Notes under the pieces: generated by a model
The model's database searches: none
What the model was told of the DNA's origin: nothing
Seen by the model: only the letters and a program-made list of their open reading frames with translations
From: Bimuria novae-zelandiae CBS 107.79
Lineage: Eukaryota > Ascomycota > Dothideomycetes > Pleosporales > Didymosphaeriaceae
NCBI GenBank assembly: GCA_010015655.1
Contig: ML976671.1
Location: forward strand, 283,126 to 347,125
DNA length: 64,000 nt
Reading direction: 5' to 3'
Program-made: the position numbers and the translations under genes
In this document: positions 30,498 through 42,762 of the stretch, piece after piece
Numbering within the stretch: the first letter of the stretch is position 1
Layout of the letters: each line of letters starts with the position of its first letter

Positions 30498-32721
30498 CTA
30501 TAGACCCTTCCACATCATCTTCGCGATGTGGTCCGTCTTCTTCCTGCTGGGTTTGACGAGGCCCAGGAATTTGAGCTCGGCCAGAGCGCGTTGGAAGAGA
30601 GCCCTGAGCATGGTTAGTGGGCGCAAGGAGGCTTATGCGTGCAGCACATACATTGTTTGCGATTCGTCTTCTTCGTCTTCTTTGCTCATGATAGCGTGGA
30701 ATGCGGACCACAAGTCGCTAACATTGACCAGGGCGCCCGATTCAAGATACAGCTGATACAAGATCGCAGTTGCGGGCTGTGTTGCCGCGAGAGTATTTTC
30801 TCCATCCTGAGTGACGCCGCAACAGTCGCACCCCAAATAATCGTGAGGTGTCGCAAGAGCGCGCTCAATGGCCAGTCGAGGCTTAGGTTGGAAGACCTCT
30901 GTATGAGGCGATCTCAAGTCGTACACCATAATTTCGTGCAGTGGAAGTGACTTGGGATCGACCAATGCGAATCGAAAATAGCTCCCGAGATCATCACAGA
31001 ACCTCGTCACAATCTGTGAATACGCTTTGTCCTGTTCAGTCAGTGCGGCTTTGTGTTTGCTCAGCAGCACTTTCTGAGCTACTACTGTGGTTCTGACGCT
31101 CTCATTTCGAACGTCATCTTGACTTCTCAGAGGTTCTGAGCCCGCGTTATTTTCGACAAGTGCCGTCAGCTCCTGACGGAGACTCTTCAGATCAATGGGG
31201 ATGACGATAGGTTCAGCCTCCGGGCCGATGGTCTCCGTCGTAAGACTAATCAGCGAATCGATGAGGCGCATCAGTTCATCTGACGGGGTTTTCCTGATGG
31301 AGAGCATTGTCTCACGTAAAAGGGGAGAGCCCGAGAGCTCACCAGACGCAGCTCGAGTCCATATGCTTGACAGTCGGATCTTGGGCGTTATTCCCAAAGA
31401 CTCCCTTATCCGCGTCAAGACGATAGCAGCAACATTCTGCGAGGAGAGAGAGTCTTGTGCAGCGAAAATAAACCCCTCGATGATTGTATAGAGCGCTTTG
31501 TTGGAGTCCAACAACTGTCGCACGGCTCGTGTGTTGCCATCTTCGACCTTCTCCTCTACATATCTGAAAACCGTCAGTGTGGACATGATTGGCCAGAAAT
31601 GGTTCCTACCTTCTGAAGGATGGCAGGTTCCGCACAGCGTCGAAAGCATCGGAGGAGAAGTCGCTGAATTTGGGGTTCGATTTCAGAAAGATAGTGGCGG
31701 GATTGGCGTAGAAGTGAGACATGTAGGCATACTTCAGTCCATGAACGAAGTCTTGTACGTTCTGTACATGATCTTTTTGTCTTTCGAGAATACGTCGACA
31801 GAGCGCAGGACCAATATGCGGTTCAGCGTCAGGATGCGCAACAGTCGCACGGAACAGCTTCTCGATAATTTCGTCTGATTGGGTAACGTCAAACTGCTGG
31901 CCATCCAAATAGCGTAGTGATTTTCCTGAGAGCCGGTCTTCGAAATTTTCTGCCGAAGTAGCAATGCCAAAGAGGAGAACGAAGGGTAAGCGGTCGATCC
32001 AGGAACTGCACAGATTAGATTGTGGTCATACTACTCTAGCTCAAACTCACTAGAAGAGATCAATCATCTCGATCAACAACCCAGTGTCAAATGCTTCACT
32101 GTCTTGTATAGCTATGACAATGCTTTGAACTTGATTCCTCTTCAGCCATTCCTGCACGTGGCCTAAATCAAAATTGAGAAGTCTTGGGCCTCTCCGTGAC
32201 GAAACTACGCCATTTCTAAGACCTTCATCATCCTCATCGTCTTCGGTTCGAGACGTGATTTTCTTGATCAGGTTCTTCAGGAATGTCTTGAGATTGGGGC
32301 TTTCCGCAGAGGTCAGAACAATGTAAGAACTGTCCGTCTCATTTCTGATTCGGCGTCCAAGCCTTTCAAAGTATGGCCCATGGGATGCGATGCTAGGTCC
32401 TGCAACAATGAGTCCAGTTTGTATAGACGCTTGCAGCTCGTCTTGTGAGCGTGCGCTGGTGGCTACAAAATCGATAATCTGGCCTTGCGTCGCGCTGTCA
32501 GCTTCCTCAAGCGTAGTCTGAAATCAGTCAGTACACCACAAGAAGGCACTCTGGGTGCGCTCTACCTGTATGTTTGTTTCTTGTTGGGTCCAAACTTTGC
32601 GATATATATCTAGTCTTGCCGAAAGGTCGGTTTGGAAATTCAATTTGATGGTCCGCTGGCGCTTTGATGGCCGCTCATCAGACTTTGACGGGCTGTAGAT
32701 ATAACATCTCTCGTGCTCCAT
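30498..32721 (-). CDS. ORC3: Origin recognition complex subunit 3
   Basis: Five exons (32566-32721, 32051-32517, 31610-32005, 30652-31563, 30498-30603) give 678 residues, with all phases consistent. The N-terminus (KRQRTIKLNFQTDLSARLDI) leads into an AAA+-like region containing GLIVAGPSIASHGPYFERLG, SSYIVLTSAESPNLKTFLKN and WIDRLPFVLLFGIATSAENF. The C-terminal Orc3 insertion/winged-helix region carries FVHGLKYAYMSHFYANP and the signature LYQLYLESGALVNVSDLWSA. The short last exon adds ALFQRALAELKFLGLVKPSR. Length fits fungal Orc3 (about 650-720). The subunit acts in the nucleus at replication origins. Its stop lies 55 bases from the stop of the convergent HAAO gene. Confidence 0.92.
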
Positions 32722-33350
32722 TGCGAGGCGTTGGATACAAGCGAAGAAGTTGCTAGGACCGACGTGATTAGAGGTGCACTGCTTAGGGGCTCGACGCGGA
32801 AAGCGCGTTCGCTAGTGCGCGTTAGGCCAGGGCCTTGGCCCTTAATCAAGGACACGCACCACCCATATCGTAGAGGTAGGCTTCGAAATCTGAGATGAGA
32901 TGAGTGTACTGGAGTGACATTGAATGCAAGAGCGCGTGGCTCGAAGCACAGCGTGTCTTTGGCTACGCCTTCTACTATTGAATTATAAGATGCCATGCCG
33001 ATAAACGATTACGAAGATGCATCGTTTTGTCCTCCTGCGCTTTCGGAACTGACCCGGCGAAAATAGTGAATGCCACGTCGGTCCAAACTGCCAACGGGTA
33101 CCAACGCTCAAATATCATAAATATAATGTGTACCAGTCGCCAGCGTTTAAATGGCGTTCAGCGATTGCGAACCCTAGATGCAGTAGACACTCTCATCTTC
33201 TGTGTTTGGAACGGCATCTAGCTGATGTACTTTCGCAAGGTGCCTATTTGCTGCATCATGAACAGGCTGGTCGGCTCACATCATCCCACTATACCATGCT
33301 ATATGAGATGTGCAAGATTTAGTGGTGTTTGGGGCAGGAACATCGAGACT
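32722..33350. other. Intergenic, promoter of ORC3
   Basis: 629 bases between ORC3 and the G-patch gene, both minus strand. No coding or RNA feature seen. Confidence 0.5.
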
Positions 33351-34334
33351 TTAATCGTGGTCCTCTTCAGTGAGGCCTGGACAGCCTTCCATGGCTGCAT
33401 CAGGATATTGGTACCCGCAGTACAAGCAGTACTTGTACTTCTCCCGCAGAAAGACAAGTACCTCGTGTAGACGTTCGGCTACTGGCAGGCCTTCGAAATC
33501 TGCAAGCTCAGGGTCTTCGGGCTCTAGTTCGGTTTCGAGCGACGTATAGAACGGGTTCAGATCGCGACCAAGAGCGACTTTAGAGTCATCGTCTTCCTCG
33601 TCCTCGTCGTTCGCCAATGTTGGAAGTCGAGAGGTAAGACTATTATCCAATTCCTTTTTCTGCTGCAGATCGCGTTGTTTTTCTTCGCGACGTCTGGCCC
33701 GGATACGCCACAGCACGTTGACGTCTTTGAGCTGCTTTTCCTCTTTTGGCTGGCCGCCCTTGTCTTCATCCTCCTGCCCCGAGAGGCGTTCCGCGGTTCT
33801 CTGCGCACTGTCCAAATCTCTTTCCATCTTCTTCTCTTTCAGGTGCTGCTTGCGCTCCTCGAGGTAGTCACCCTCTTCTTCCTTAGACCGCTTCGCTGCC
33901 CGCGCGGCCTCGTCCCATGCTTCCCTCAGCTTGCGCTTCTTCTCCGACTCGACACCGATGCCGCTCCTGCCCTCCTTGATGCTCACTTGGATCGGTTCTT
34001 TTCGTGCGTTCTCGGACTTGCCTAAGGTGTCACCTTGCTTGAAGCCAAACTTGGCCATCATCTTGAAGCCCTTGTTGGTCTCTGGCAGTGCCGTAGCCAG
34101 CGCAGTCTCTCGAGCCTCTTCTGCTTCTGCCTCACGCTCGGCTTTGGTCTTCTGACGCGCCCTAGCTTCACCCTGGACGTGGAGTTAGTATGCGCATTGC
34201 TCTGATGAAGGGCGGGGTCCTACTTCTTTGCGCTTGCGCGCTGCGCGCTGGAGAGCCGTCTCGTGGGTAGGTCCCTTTGGCGCATCCTCGAAGACCATGT
34301 TCATGTAGTCATCTTCTTCGTCTGATTGCGTCAT
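33351..34334 (-). CDS. G-patch domain protein (GPATCH11-like)
   Basis: Two exons (34224-34334, 33351-34172) give 310 residues. The start MTQSDEEDDYMNMVFED matches the conserved acidic N-terminus of the GPATCH11/CCDC75 family. The G-patch follows (FKMMAKFGFKQGDTLGK, EGRSGIGVE), with lengthy Lys/Glu-rich helices, then the C-terminal DUF4187 zinc-binding-like segment with CLYCGYQYPD and the CPGLTEEDHD end. G-patch proteins activate DEAH-box helicases in splicing and related RNA work; the human homologue is also reported at kinetochores. The RNA helicase partner here is unknown. Confidence 0.88.
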
Positions 34335-35781
34335 GGTGGCTTGGGAATTCATGGTTCGGTGTTTTGCGCATCCAGTGTCTACGCTGCATTGCGCGGAGGG
34401 CTACCACGCAGATCAGTCACTGCAAGGTACGCGACTCTAGCGCATCTTGGCAGCAGCCTGGGGAACATCTTTCCCAGGCAACTTGTCGACGTTCTTTATC
34501 TCCGACATAGACACAAACTCTACAACTAAACGTCGGCGGCTCTGCGGTCGGCAACAATTCTAAATGGTATTAATTTCAAGAGAGTCAAACGTGGAGACAT
34601 TCTACCCCGCCTGTGACGTATCTGCTAAGAATTTTCGTGGACGTGACTGCGGCACGGTACATGCAATACTCTCTCCTCATTACGCAAAGATCCTACCGGC
34701 CGTTCGTTTACGCGATACGATTCTCGCCAGCGAATCCTCCCCGCCGAGCTACATCGTATCGATGGCGCCAACGGCAGTCTCAGCTTTCACTGGAGAACAC
34801 AATCACGCGACATCATGACCCTCTTCGACCAACCCTGCCAGATCTTCAACGATGCGCGATTTACAGCAATAGAGACCCGCATTTTCGATGAATGTGGAGA
34901 GAGCTCTCAGATGCCCCGCCCATATCCTGGTTGAGATGCTCTTAAAGATGCTCACCTGTAGACTCTTCATGTGAAAATACGGCCGGCAATAACAACTGCG
35001 CCCATCGATATAAACGCGGCGCTGGAAAGGATTGCAAAGAGAAGGTGACAATACTCAAGTAGGTCCATGCTCCGGGCGGGCCGAGCAGGCCGGCGGCCAG
35101 ATTGGCTCGCTTCCCCACAACGTCTCAGCGCTAACTGCAACGGCGCGTGCGCCGTCCTTCTTTGTAGGGCCGGGTATTTTGACGCCAGCTCGTCGTCGCC
35201 GCCTCCGCTCAGAATCCCTGCTCATCAAATTCCAACACCGGTGAGTCTGCCAGTCATGTTGCGCAATCGCAAGTACCAGCTTACGGAGTCCCCGGATAGC
35301 TGGGAGGCGGCTCTGGCTCTTGAGGCTGATTTTCTCTAGCTTGTCGCATGGAACAAGCAATGGGGTTGCGACGCTGCTCCAAGAATCATCCACGTTGGAA
35401 ACAGAACATGTGAGGAGCGTCCTGCCTCGGTCGCCTCCATGTCTGTGGCTACAATTTCGGAGGCTCACCAAAACGAGTTACGTTGTTTGCGTCCAATTCG
35501 TTGCTGGGTCATAAAGGGCTAGTCGCCACCGCCTCCTTTCGAATGATCTGCCTCTCCCTCGGTTTGCGCATGATCCATGTCCATGCCATGCCAGCTTTGA
35601 TTAGGATTCTCGTCCTTTGAACATTCATGTGCTTCCTCCCCGCTTCCAAGCACTCGTTATAAGCTTGTTTCCCTGCAATCTCTCCACATGTTTCCACTCT
35701 AAAGTCAGTGTTGGGGCCCGTATTATTGTGGCCAGCTGACTGGAATTCCAATCTCTTTGTCCTTTATACCAAATTCCGAAT
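34335..35781. other. 1.4-kb divergent intergenic region
   Basis: Lies between the G-patch gene (minus) and the DUF3712 gene (plus). Several short ORFs overlap here, but none has motifs, a consistent start or codon character. Confidence 0.45.
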
Positions 35782-36983
35782 ATGGAGAACAAGGAATTGG
35801 ACGGCGCGCGGCAGGAGGTAGTGCGCGACAGTGATGAGCATGTCGGAAACGACGCAGCGACCCAGAAGAGCGGTGTCCTAAATACTCTTTATCCTCCTGG
35901 ACCGAGGCCTGGAGCCGGCCCTCGCATCAAGAATCATTGCAGGAAGTTTTGGTGGTGTGGTATGTGAATCGAGACTTCCATCCGTCATCATGTCAGATCA
36001 ACGTCTTACTGACCGACACAGATCTACTCGTGCTCGCGGTCATCATCTTAGTCATCGTCTTGCCCATCATCTATGTTGCCATTCCAAAGAAGGCCCAGCA
36101 TGACATCAATGCGTCCACCTTGGAAGTTACCTCGCAAGAGGTTACCAGTCCACAGCCGAACCAGATTCACTTGACCATTGAAGCCATTGCGAGAAGCAGC
36201 AGTTCCTTCCATCCCACGCTCGAAGCTTTCCAAGCCGGGCTATCGTTGGACGGACAGGAGCCATTCCTCTACCTCAACGTACCCGAAGTGAAGGCCGATG
36301 CAGAGACCAAGATCAGCATCGATCAAGATGCGCCCATTGTCAATATGGACTCCTTCAAAGAGTACACCAAGACTACCATCGGCAGTGAAAACTTTACTGT
36401 TCTCATGAGCGGCAAGACCAAAGTCCACCAGAGTGGTCTATCGGCGATCTCAGTCGACTACAACAAGCGTATCGAAATGAAGGGTAAGCCAGTCCACCTC
36501 CTCTCACTGCCCCCAAGCCAGCTAACCACCCCAGGCCTGAACAAACTCTCTGGCCTTCGCATCGAAAACATTAAGATCCTCTTCGGCACCAAAAACGAGC
36601 TTCCCGATGGCTCAAACATGGTCGGCAATGCCATCATCCCCAATCCCTCCGTCATGACGCTCGATCTCGGCAACGTCACCATGGATCTCTCCATCGACGG
36701 CAAGACCATTGGCCAGGCTGTCCTGCCCAACCTCCTCCTCAAGCCTGGCGACAATAACAACACTATGACGAGCAAGCTCGACCAGCTTGAGGTTGTGCAG
36801 CTCATCACTACGAAGTACAAGGACGGCGTTGTTCCGTTCGAGATCATGGGGAATAGCAGTGTGAGGAACGGCGAGCACTTGGAGTACTTTGAGGAGGCGA
36901 TCAAGAGTAATACTATTAAGTTGGATTTGGATGTGGGACCGGCGCTGGCGGCGATTGGGCTGAATATTACGAGCTCGTCGTAG
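35782..36983 (+). CDS. DUF3712-type membrane protein
   Basis: Three exons (35782-35959, 36022-36483, 36535-36983) give 362 residues. Intron 2 is 51 nt, in frame and stop-free, so an unspliced protein 17 residues longer is possible. Layout: an acidic cytosolic N-terminus, a short basic stretch (RIKNHCRKFWW), one membrane helix (LLVLAVIILVIVLPIIYVAI), then a long extracytosolic domain with beta-rich LEA-type character (IHLTIEAIARSSSSFHPTLE; INLGNVTMDL-like strand repeats) and several N-glycosylation sites. This matches fungal DUF3712 proteins, probably vacuolar or cell-surface type II membrane proteins of unknown function. Confidence 0.78.
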
Positions 36984-37425
36984 GTTGGTGAGCATAGAGG
37001 GAGACTTCACTTACTGGGCTTGGGTGCATGGCGTTGATGTAACGGCGGGTGGACAGGCTTTGGTGGCCTTGAGTAATGTTCTTTGTTGGAAAACTGTTCG
37101 GAGACGCTCCTGTGGGGTTGTCAACAGAGAGGTGTACTTCTTTAATTGGGACTTGAGATGATGGAGGCCACGGTCGATAAGTGATACCTTCTTTCAATTG
37201 TTTTCCAACGATATACGCTGGACTCAGCGGTTTTAGCTCTGTGATGATCACGATCGTCCATTATAGGGATATCATGTCTAAGTAGCACGACACATCTCCG
37301 TGAACTGCAGCATGCCTCAGCGCCGTTGAAGAGTCACCACTGACCTCGGGAGGCTACCCACACATGACCAGCGTCCGCGACCGAACCCTACACTCCGCGA
37401 TCAATCGTAATCTACCCTCGTCATC
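36984..37425. other. Intergenic, nothing recognised
   Basis: Convergent 3' regions of the DUF3712 gene and the unnamed minus-strand gene. Confidence 0.5.
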
Positions 37426-38037
37426 CTATATCTCAAACTCATCCCCAAAGAAATCCACAATCCCACGCATAGCATCCTCTCCCACCGCCATAACCAGCTC
37501 CTCGGCGCACCGCTCATCCATCCTAGCTCTCAGCGCTAGCAGCATCACCTCCTTCAAGCTCCCCGCGACATCGCTCAGCCCAATGACTTGTTGCTCGTTC
37601 AGTGGCATCTCTGTCGTGCAGTAGGGAAGCAGATCGCGGTATGCCGTCTTCGGGAGGTGCGCACTGGTACCAGAACCGCGAGCTGGAGCGGCTGCGTGGG
37701 GCGTCGTTGACGGGACCATGCGCGGGCGGTAGTCTTGCGGACCATCGAGTTGTGGGAGAAGGGCTTGGAAGAAGGTCATGGGAGTCGCTGGTGAGACTGG
37801 GGTGCGTGTCTGACTTGGACGAGGTGTGGGTCCTGCGCTGGGACTGTCCACCTTGGACAAAGGGTTTACAACAACCCTCTGCTGTGGGCGAGCCTGTGCG
37901 ATGTCAGTACGGTTCCGGCGAGTGATGGAATACATGCTAATGAGGTGAGCTTGGGACGTGCTTACCTTTCCATGTGAAAGGCGCCGTCCAGCACACGTAG
38001 GGGACACAGTTTCGCCGTTGGCCATTTGCCTCGACAT
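37426..38037 (-). CDS. Hypothetical protein
   Basis: Open frame of 203 residues from MSRQMANGETV, or 169 from an internal Met at 37935 (MYSITRRNRTD). The first part is Pro/Ser/Thr/Arg-rich and disordered. The last 70 residues look folded: LPYCTTEMPLNEQQVIGLSD, then a helical segment with MLLALRARMDERCAEELVMA and an acidic end (FFGDEFEI). I recognise no family. An upstream exon is possible, because a GTAAG lies near the internal Met. The frame's codon character and folded C-terminus support a real gene, but the start is unsure. Confidence 0.5.
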   Translation of the reverse strand: MSRQMANGETVSPTCAGRRLSHGKVSTSQAHLISMYSITRRNRTDIAQARPQQRVVVNPLSKVDSPSAGPTPRPSQTRTPVSPATPMTFFQALLPQLDGPQDYRPRMVPSTTPHAAAPARGSGTSAHLPKTAYRDLLPYCTTEMPLNEQQVIGLSDVAGSLKEVMLLALRARMDERCAEELVMAVGEDAMRGIVDFFGDEFEI

Positions 38038-38533
38038 GTTGTGATGGTTAGAGGAGCTTCGAGCATCAGCCGTAGAGCGGCGCAGGCATGTAGAACTATC
38101 TGAAGAAGAGGACCCAGTCTGACGTGCATGCTGTTAGAGAAGGTACGGACGAACGCGTGCTTTCTTTGAATAATGGGCTGGTTGGCAAGAGGAAAGAGCA
38201 ACCCGAGAAGTTCAATTTCTTAGTATACAACTTGCTGTACATTTTTGTCTACATGATTTTGGGATGTTGGCAGTGAAGAATCGTGCATGAACTCTATGGT
38301 CTAATAATTGGGAGTGGGTATCTTGAGAGGAGAAGAGATATGAACGTCTACACTGAGCCCTATTATACCAAAGGATCGGAGGCGCCTAAACCAGAAATTT
38401 CATCCCCCTTGACGATCTAGGTCCATGTGGTGCTGACCTCCTGTCCAACATTGGAAGGATATACGTCTGGCGTCGGCAGATTACAGAAAAAGAATGCGGA
38501 CTCTTATGAACGAGTGGATCCGTAGCAAATCCG
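38038..38533. other. Intergenic, nothing recognised
   Basis: Between two minus-strand genes. No supported feature. Confidence 0.5.
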
Positions 38534-39485
38534 CTACTGCGACTGCGAAGGTGTTGGAGAGGGTGCCTGTTGGTGAACAGTCGCTTTATGCGCTTCAGCT
38601 GTTGCATTCTTGGGCTGATTTGTACTCTCCTTCCAGAACGGAATGTGCGATGCTAAGGATGTCGGCTTATGTCGTTCTTTGATGCTTTCCAACTCTTCAC
38701 CTACCGCCCTAAGTTCTCTGCGTAAGGCCCTCAGGTTGCGTCTCATCTCGTCTTCCTCGGCCTTGGTGAGCGCCTTTTCAAGAGGTTTCTGAGCGTCGCT
38801 CTTCCCTGTTAGGAATCGAGGTAGCAAGCTGTTCGAGCTTGCGTCCATGCGCAGAGCTTTCAGCTCTGCCAATTCCTCTCTTATGCTCTTGAAATCCTCT
38901 CTCAACTCTTCAACGTCCTCCCGGATATCATCGCGCTGATTCTTAGCCTTCCTTCTCTGCCGCCATTGCTCGAACAATAGAAGGCTAAGGGCCACTGCGA
39001 AAACGAACGACTCCGCGACAAAGTTTGCGCCCATTTCGATAGCTTTGCTCTCGGAAAGGGGCCGCCGCCTAATTGCTGCCTCGGTTTTCTTTCGTTCCTC
39101 CTCTTCAACCTTTTTTCTCGCAGCTTCTTTCTCTTCCTTTGACATTGCTTCCTCTGCCTGCATCTCCGCCTCGGTTTTCACCGTTGGTATCTGGTCCAGC
39201 TTCTTCCTCGCAGCAGCTGCAGCTTTGACTTCTTTCTCTACCTGACGGTCGATCACGGCGGAGTCTTGGAGGAGACCGAGTCTCATTCTCAAATCGAGTC
39301 GGTGGAGACGCTGCGCGAAATTGACGCAATATGCTTTGAATTGCGGGTGCTCGCGCGCATTTTGTTTGATTCGGTTCTAAACAGATTTGTCAGTCAAGCA
39401 AACGCGTGACAGGAAGTCTACGCACAGCTATGGGCTTTGCGGCAGTCCTAATAAATAGGGAGCCAATCTTCAATGTAAGCGACAT
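38534..39485 (-). CDS. OPA3-like mitochondrial protein
   Basis: Two exons (39426-39485, 38534-39376) give 300 residues. The 20-codon first exon reads MSLTLKIGSLFIRTAAKPIA, the canonical OPA3 start, and splices to NRIKQNAREHPQFKAYCVNF and QRLHRLDLRMRLGLL, also family hallmarks. A charged linker is followed by a hydrophobic segment (MGANFVAESFVFAVALSLLL) and then a long coiled coil. The Ser/Thr/Gln-rich tail is not part of human OPA3 (about 180 residues). OPA3 proteins locate to mitochondrial membranes and affect lipid metabolism and morphology. Divergent from the polo-like kinase. Confidence 0.88.
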
Positions 39486-40000
39486 GATGGAATTGCGGAA
39501 GGGAGCCTCCTCTTCGGATGCCACTGAAAGCGAAGGATCGGAAGCCTCAATGAGGGACGTGCGTGCGCTGAAGGAGTTTCTATGTTCCGGATAATGACCG
39601 AATAGTTTATGAGTGCATCGTGTACTGATTTATGCACGTAGAGAGAGGTCAATTCCACAGCGCGGTTGCCTACAAGCTGACGAAGTCGTCGTTTCCTTGT
39701 GCCCTTGCCAAAGTTCGAGCACAGCGTGATAGCCTCAGCTGGCAAACGGAACGGCGGTCTGTACTTGAGAGTCTGCGGGATCAAGCACAGCTGAAAGGTC
39801 CAATGTTAATTGACGACGTTCGAGTTCGAGTTCCAACTCGGGGGGCATCGCGCACGTTCCCAGGCCCACTTATTCGCAGGGATCAGGGCGCACGCGCATT
39901 GACGCTCGGTTACCACCCGGCCTAGCAACGGCCCTAAACAAACACAACATTGGTCTTCGCTGCTCCATCACAGCAGCATCCATCTCGACAACCACCACCA
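39486..40000. other. Divergent promoter, OPA3-like and polo-like kinase genes
   Basis: 515 bases between start codons. The kinase frame stays open upstream of its ATG but has no conserved residues there. No clear boxes. Confidence 0.5.
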
Positions 40001-42762
40001 ATGTCTGCCCCTTCTGTTCATGCCGATCCGCCACCCGAGCTGGTGTGCGACCCAGAGGGTCTGCAGTATGAAACTGGCCCTCAGTTGGGCAAAGGCGGCT
40101 TTGCCATATGCCATCGCGCGAAGCTGCTCAATCACGAGCACCTTGGCCACACCACAGTCGCTTTGAAGATTGTCAAATCTAAGATGGAGCCTCCCAAACT
40201 GGCGCAAAAGGTTGGTACAACACCATGGTGGCCTGGTCGCTGCTGACATGGTGTAGTTTGTGACGGAGCTCCAAATACACTCCAAACTAGCCCATCCCAA
40301 TATCGTCGAATTCTACCGCGCTTTTTCCTTCCAGAAGAGCACATTCGTGGTGCTCGAACTCTGTGAAAATGGCTCTCTCGCCGACGCGATCAAGAAGCGA
40401 AAATACTTCACCATGCCTGAGATTAGACGGTTCATGATCCAGACATGCGGTGCCATCAAGTATTTACACCAGCGCAACATTGTACACCGAGACCTGAAGA
40501 CGGGCAATCTTTTTCTAGACGGGGACATGAACGTCAAGGTTGGCGACTTTGGGCTCGCTGCACTCCTGGTGTCGCAGAGCGATTACGGCGCCATCCGCAG
40601 GACAACCATGTGCGGAACGCCAAACTATCTCGCGCCTGAGGTATTAGAAAAGACTGGAAAAGGTCACGACGAGAAGGTGGACCTCTGGGCAATAGGGATC
40701 ATGATGTGAGACACAATCGCTCGTTGCAATGACACAAGCGCTGACCTCTTAGGTACACACTGGCCGTCGGGAGAGCACCCTTCCACTCCACGAAGCGGGA
40801 GGACATCTATCGGAAACTGAAGGCAAGAGAGTATTCTTGGCCTGACCTGGCGAAATGCCCGAACGAGATAACAGACGACCTTCGAGACATCGTGTCACTG
40901 TTGCTTGTCCACGAAGACGAACGACCCACGCCCGACGAGATCGTTGCTCACCCCTTCTTCACTCTGGGACACGTCCCATTACGCCTTGACAGTGCGTGTA
41001 CGTCGCGCGTCCCCAAGTGGTCAAAGGTACGACCGCCGACCGCCGCGACCATCAAGCGCGGATACACAGACGAGTGGTGGTCTTTGTGCAAGGCATCTGC
41101 CGTGGGCAAGTACGGTCCTGAACCAGGTCAGACATTCGGTGCGTACGGAAGCAGGAGAAACAAGACGGTAGCGCGGGACTGCCAGAAGGAGATCGAGTCG
41201 GGCAAGCAGCCGAGCATACCGTTCGCGAAAGAGACCGTGTACCTCCCGTTCCCAGCGCGCGTGCAATGGCCTTTCCAAAGTGTGGGTGGCTTGAGTGATA
41301 TAACGGAGGAGAAGGACTCGTCTTCGGAAGGCCAAGCCCTTGTAGAGACATCAGGAAATGATCGCGTCAAGGGACGACCGGCGCGGACGGCACGACGGCC
41401 AGAAGTGATGCCAACGCTGAAGGAGAACAAGGAGCCATCGCAAGAGGCCGAACCTGTGCAGAGAGTGGCGGATCGACAGCCCACGCGCATGAGATCAGTC
41501 CGGAAGGTCTCGAACCCAAGGGTGACGGCGGCTCCTGCTCCAACTGTGGTACCGGTAAAGGTTTCGAAGGAGACGAGATCGAGCCAGCGAACAAGGACGG
41601 CAAGAGAGGCACCTAAAGGGAAGGAGGAGCCTGCACCAGAGATACCTCTGCTGCGAGTTTCAAAAATTGGTTCAAGAACAGCGCAAAAGCAGGAACCATC
41701 TGCACCTAAACCAGTGGCGTCTCAATCGACCTCTGCCCGATCCGCACCGCGACTCCGTGCATTGAGCACTGAGATACCTGCCACGGATCCTACAGCAGTG
41801 TTAGCGCAGCTGTACACTTTCCGAGACAACCTGGCACGAGCACTGGAAAAGAAGCCAACCTATCCCAAGCGGGACAGGCAACCGAAGTTGCCGTTTGTGT
41901 CTAAGTGGGTAGATTACTCGCGAAAGTATGGTGTTGGCTATGTTCTCGACGGTGGCAGTGTGGGTGTCTTGACGGCGGCAACAGAGCATTACCCTGTTAC
42001 GGTAGGCTTCACAACCAACGGATTGCACCACCTCAGGCAGCTTTCGAAGGACCCAGGTTACTTGAAGACCATCCCAATCCAGTTCTGGGCAGCTCCGAAG
42101 AAAGAGCAGGGTATCTGCCGCGTGAAAATATCAGAACAACGCCGTGCCGACGATATTCGGTTGTACTGGCAGAAGTTTTGCAAGTACATGTGCTCGGAAC
42201 TGGGCGACGAAAATTGGCCGGAGAATGATGGCGAGCGACCAAACTTTGTCAAGTTTTACCAGCGTCTAGGGAACTTCGGCATCTGGGGGTTTGATGATGG
42301 CTCTTTCCAGGTATGGAACGCTTCCCAGTCCTATTTGAATGTGTGAGCTGACATTGACTCCAGTTCAATTTCCCAGACCACACGAAATTAGTGTTGTCAT
42401 CGGACGCTACGTACGGCAAGCTCGTATGTCTGTCGATGGAGGGTGCGGCTGTCCTGAACGACACGAACAAGGTCCCGTGGGACTACGTCAAGAGTCGTGA
42501 GACGCTACACGGGTCTCTTCAACAGCTTCTGTACGGTTCGGTCCGCCAGGAAGACAGCTACAAAGAGCTCACCGAAGCCAACGACTTGCGAGGAAAGCTG
42601 GAGTTCATTCAAACTATCGTTGATAACTGGATCAGCGGAGGTGGTCTTGGATGTCTGGGTGATCTCAAAGACTACGAATGGAGAGGCGTGCAGCCAGTCA
42701 CGGACCGCAAGAGGCACGACTGGGCGAGCGTTGGAAGGTACGGAGGAGACGTTTTCTCTTGA
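40001..42762 (+). CDS. Polo-like protein kinase
   Basis: Four exons (40001-40210, 40257-40705, 40753-42310, 42364-42762) give 871 residues. Kinase domain: glycine loop GKGGFA at 30-35 (the polo-type G-K-G-G-F), Lys56 in VALKIV, HRDLKTGN from 147, DFG at 167-169, activation-loop RRTTMCGTPNYLAPE to 198, and WAIGIMMYTLAVGRAPF. A long basic, Pro/Ala-rich linker follows (about 380-570). The first polo box is recognisable (FVSKWVDYSRKYGVGY, then SVGVL), but the spacer after it is divergent. The second box contains FQFNFPDHTKLVLSSD and GKLVCLSMEG. Polo kinases drive mitotic entry, spindle and septation events. This may be the Cdc5/Plo1 orthologue or a divergent paralogue. Confidence 0.88.

Noticed and set aside
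35055..35471. 138-codon minus-strand ORF
   Set aside because: Composition is irregular, there is no domain, and it overlaps other short ORFs on the plus strand.
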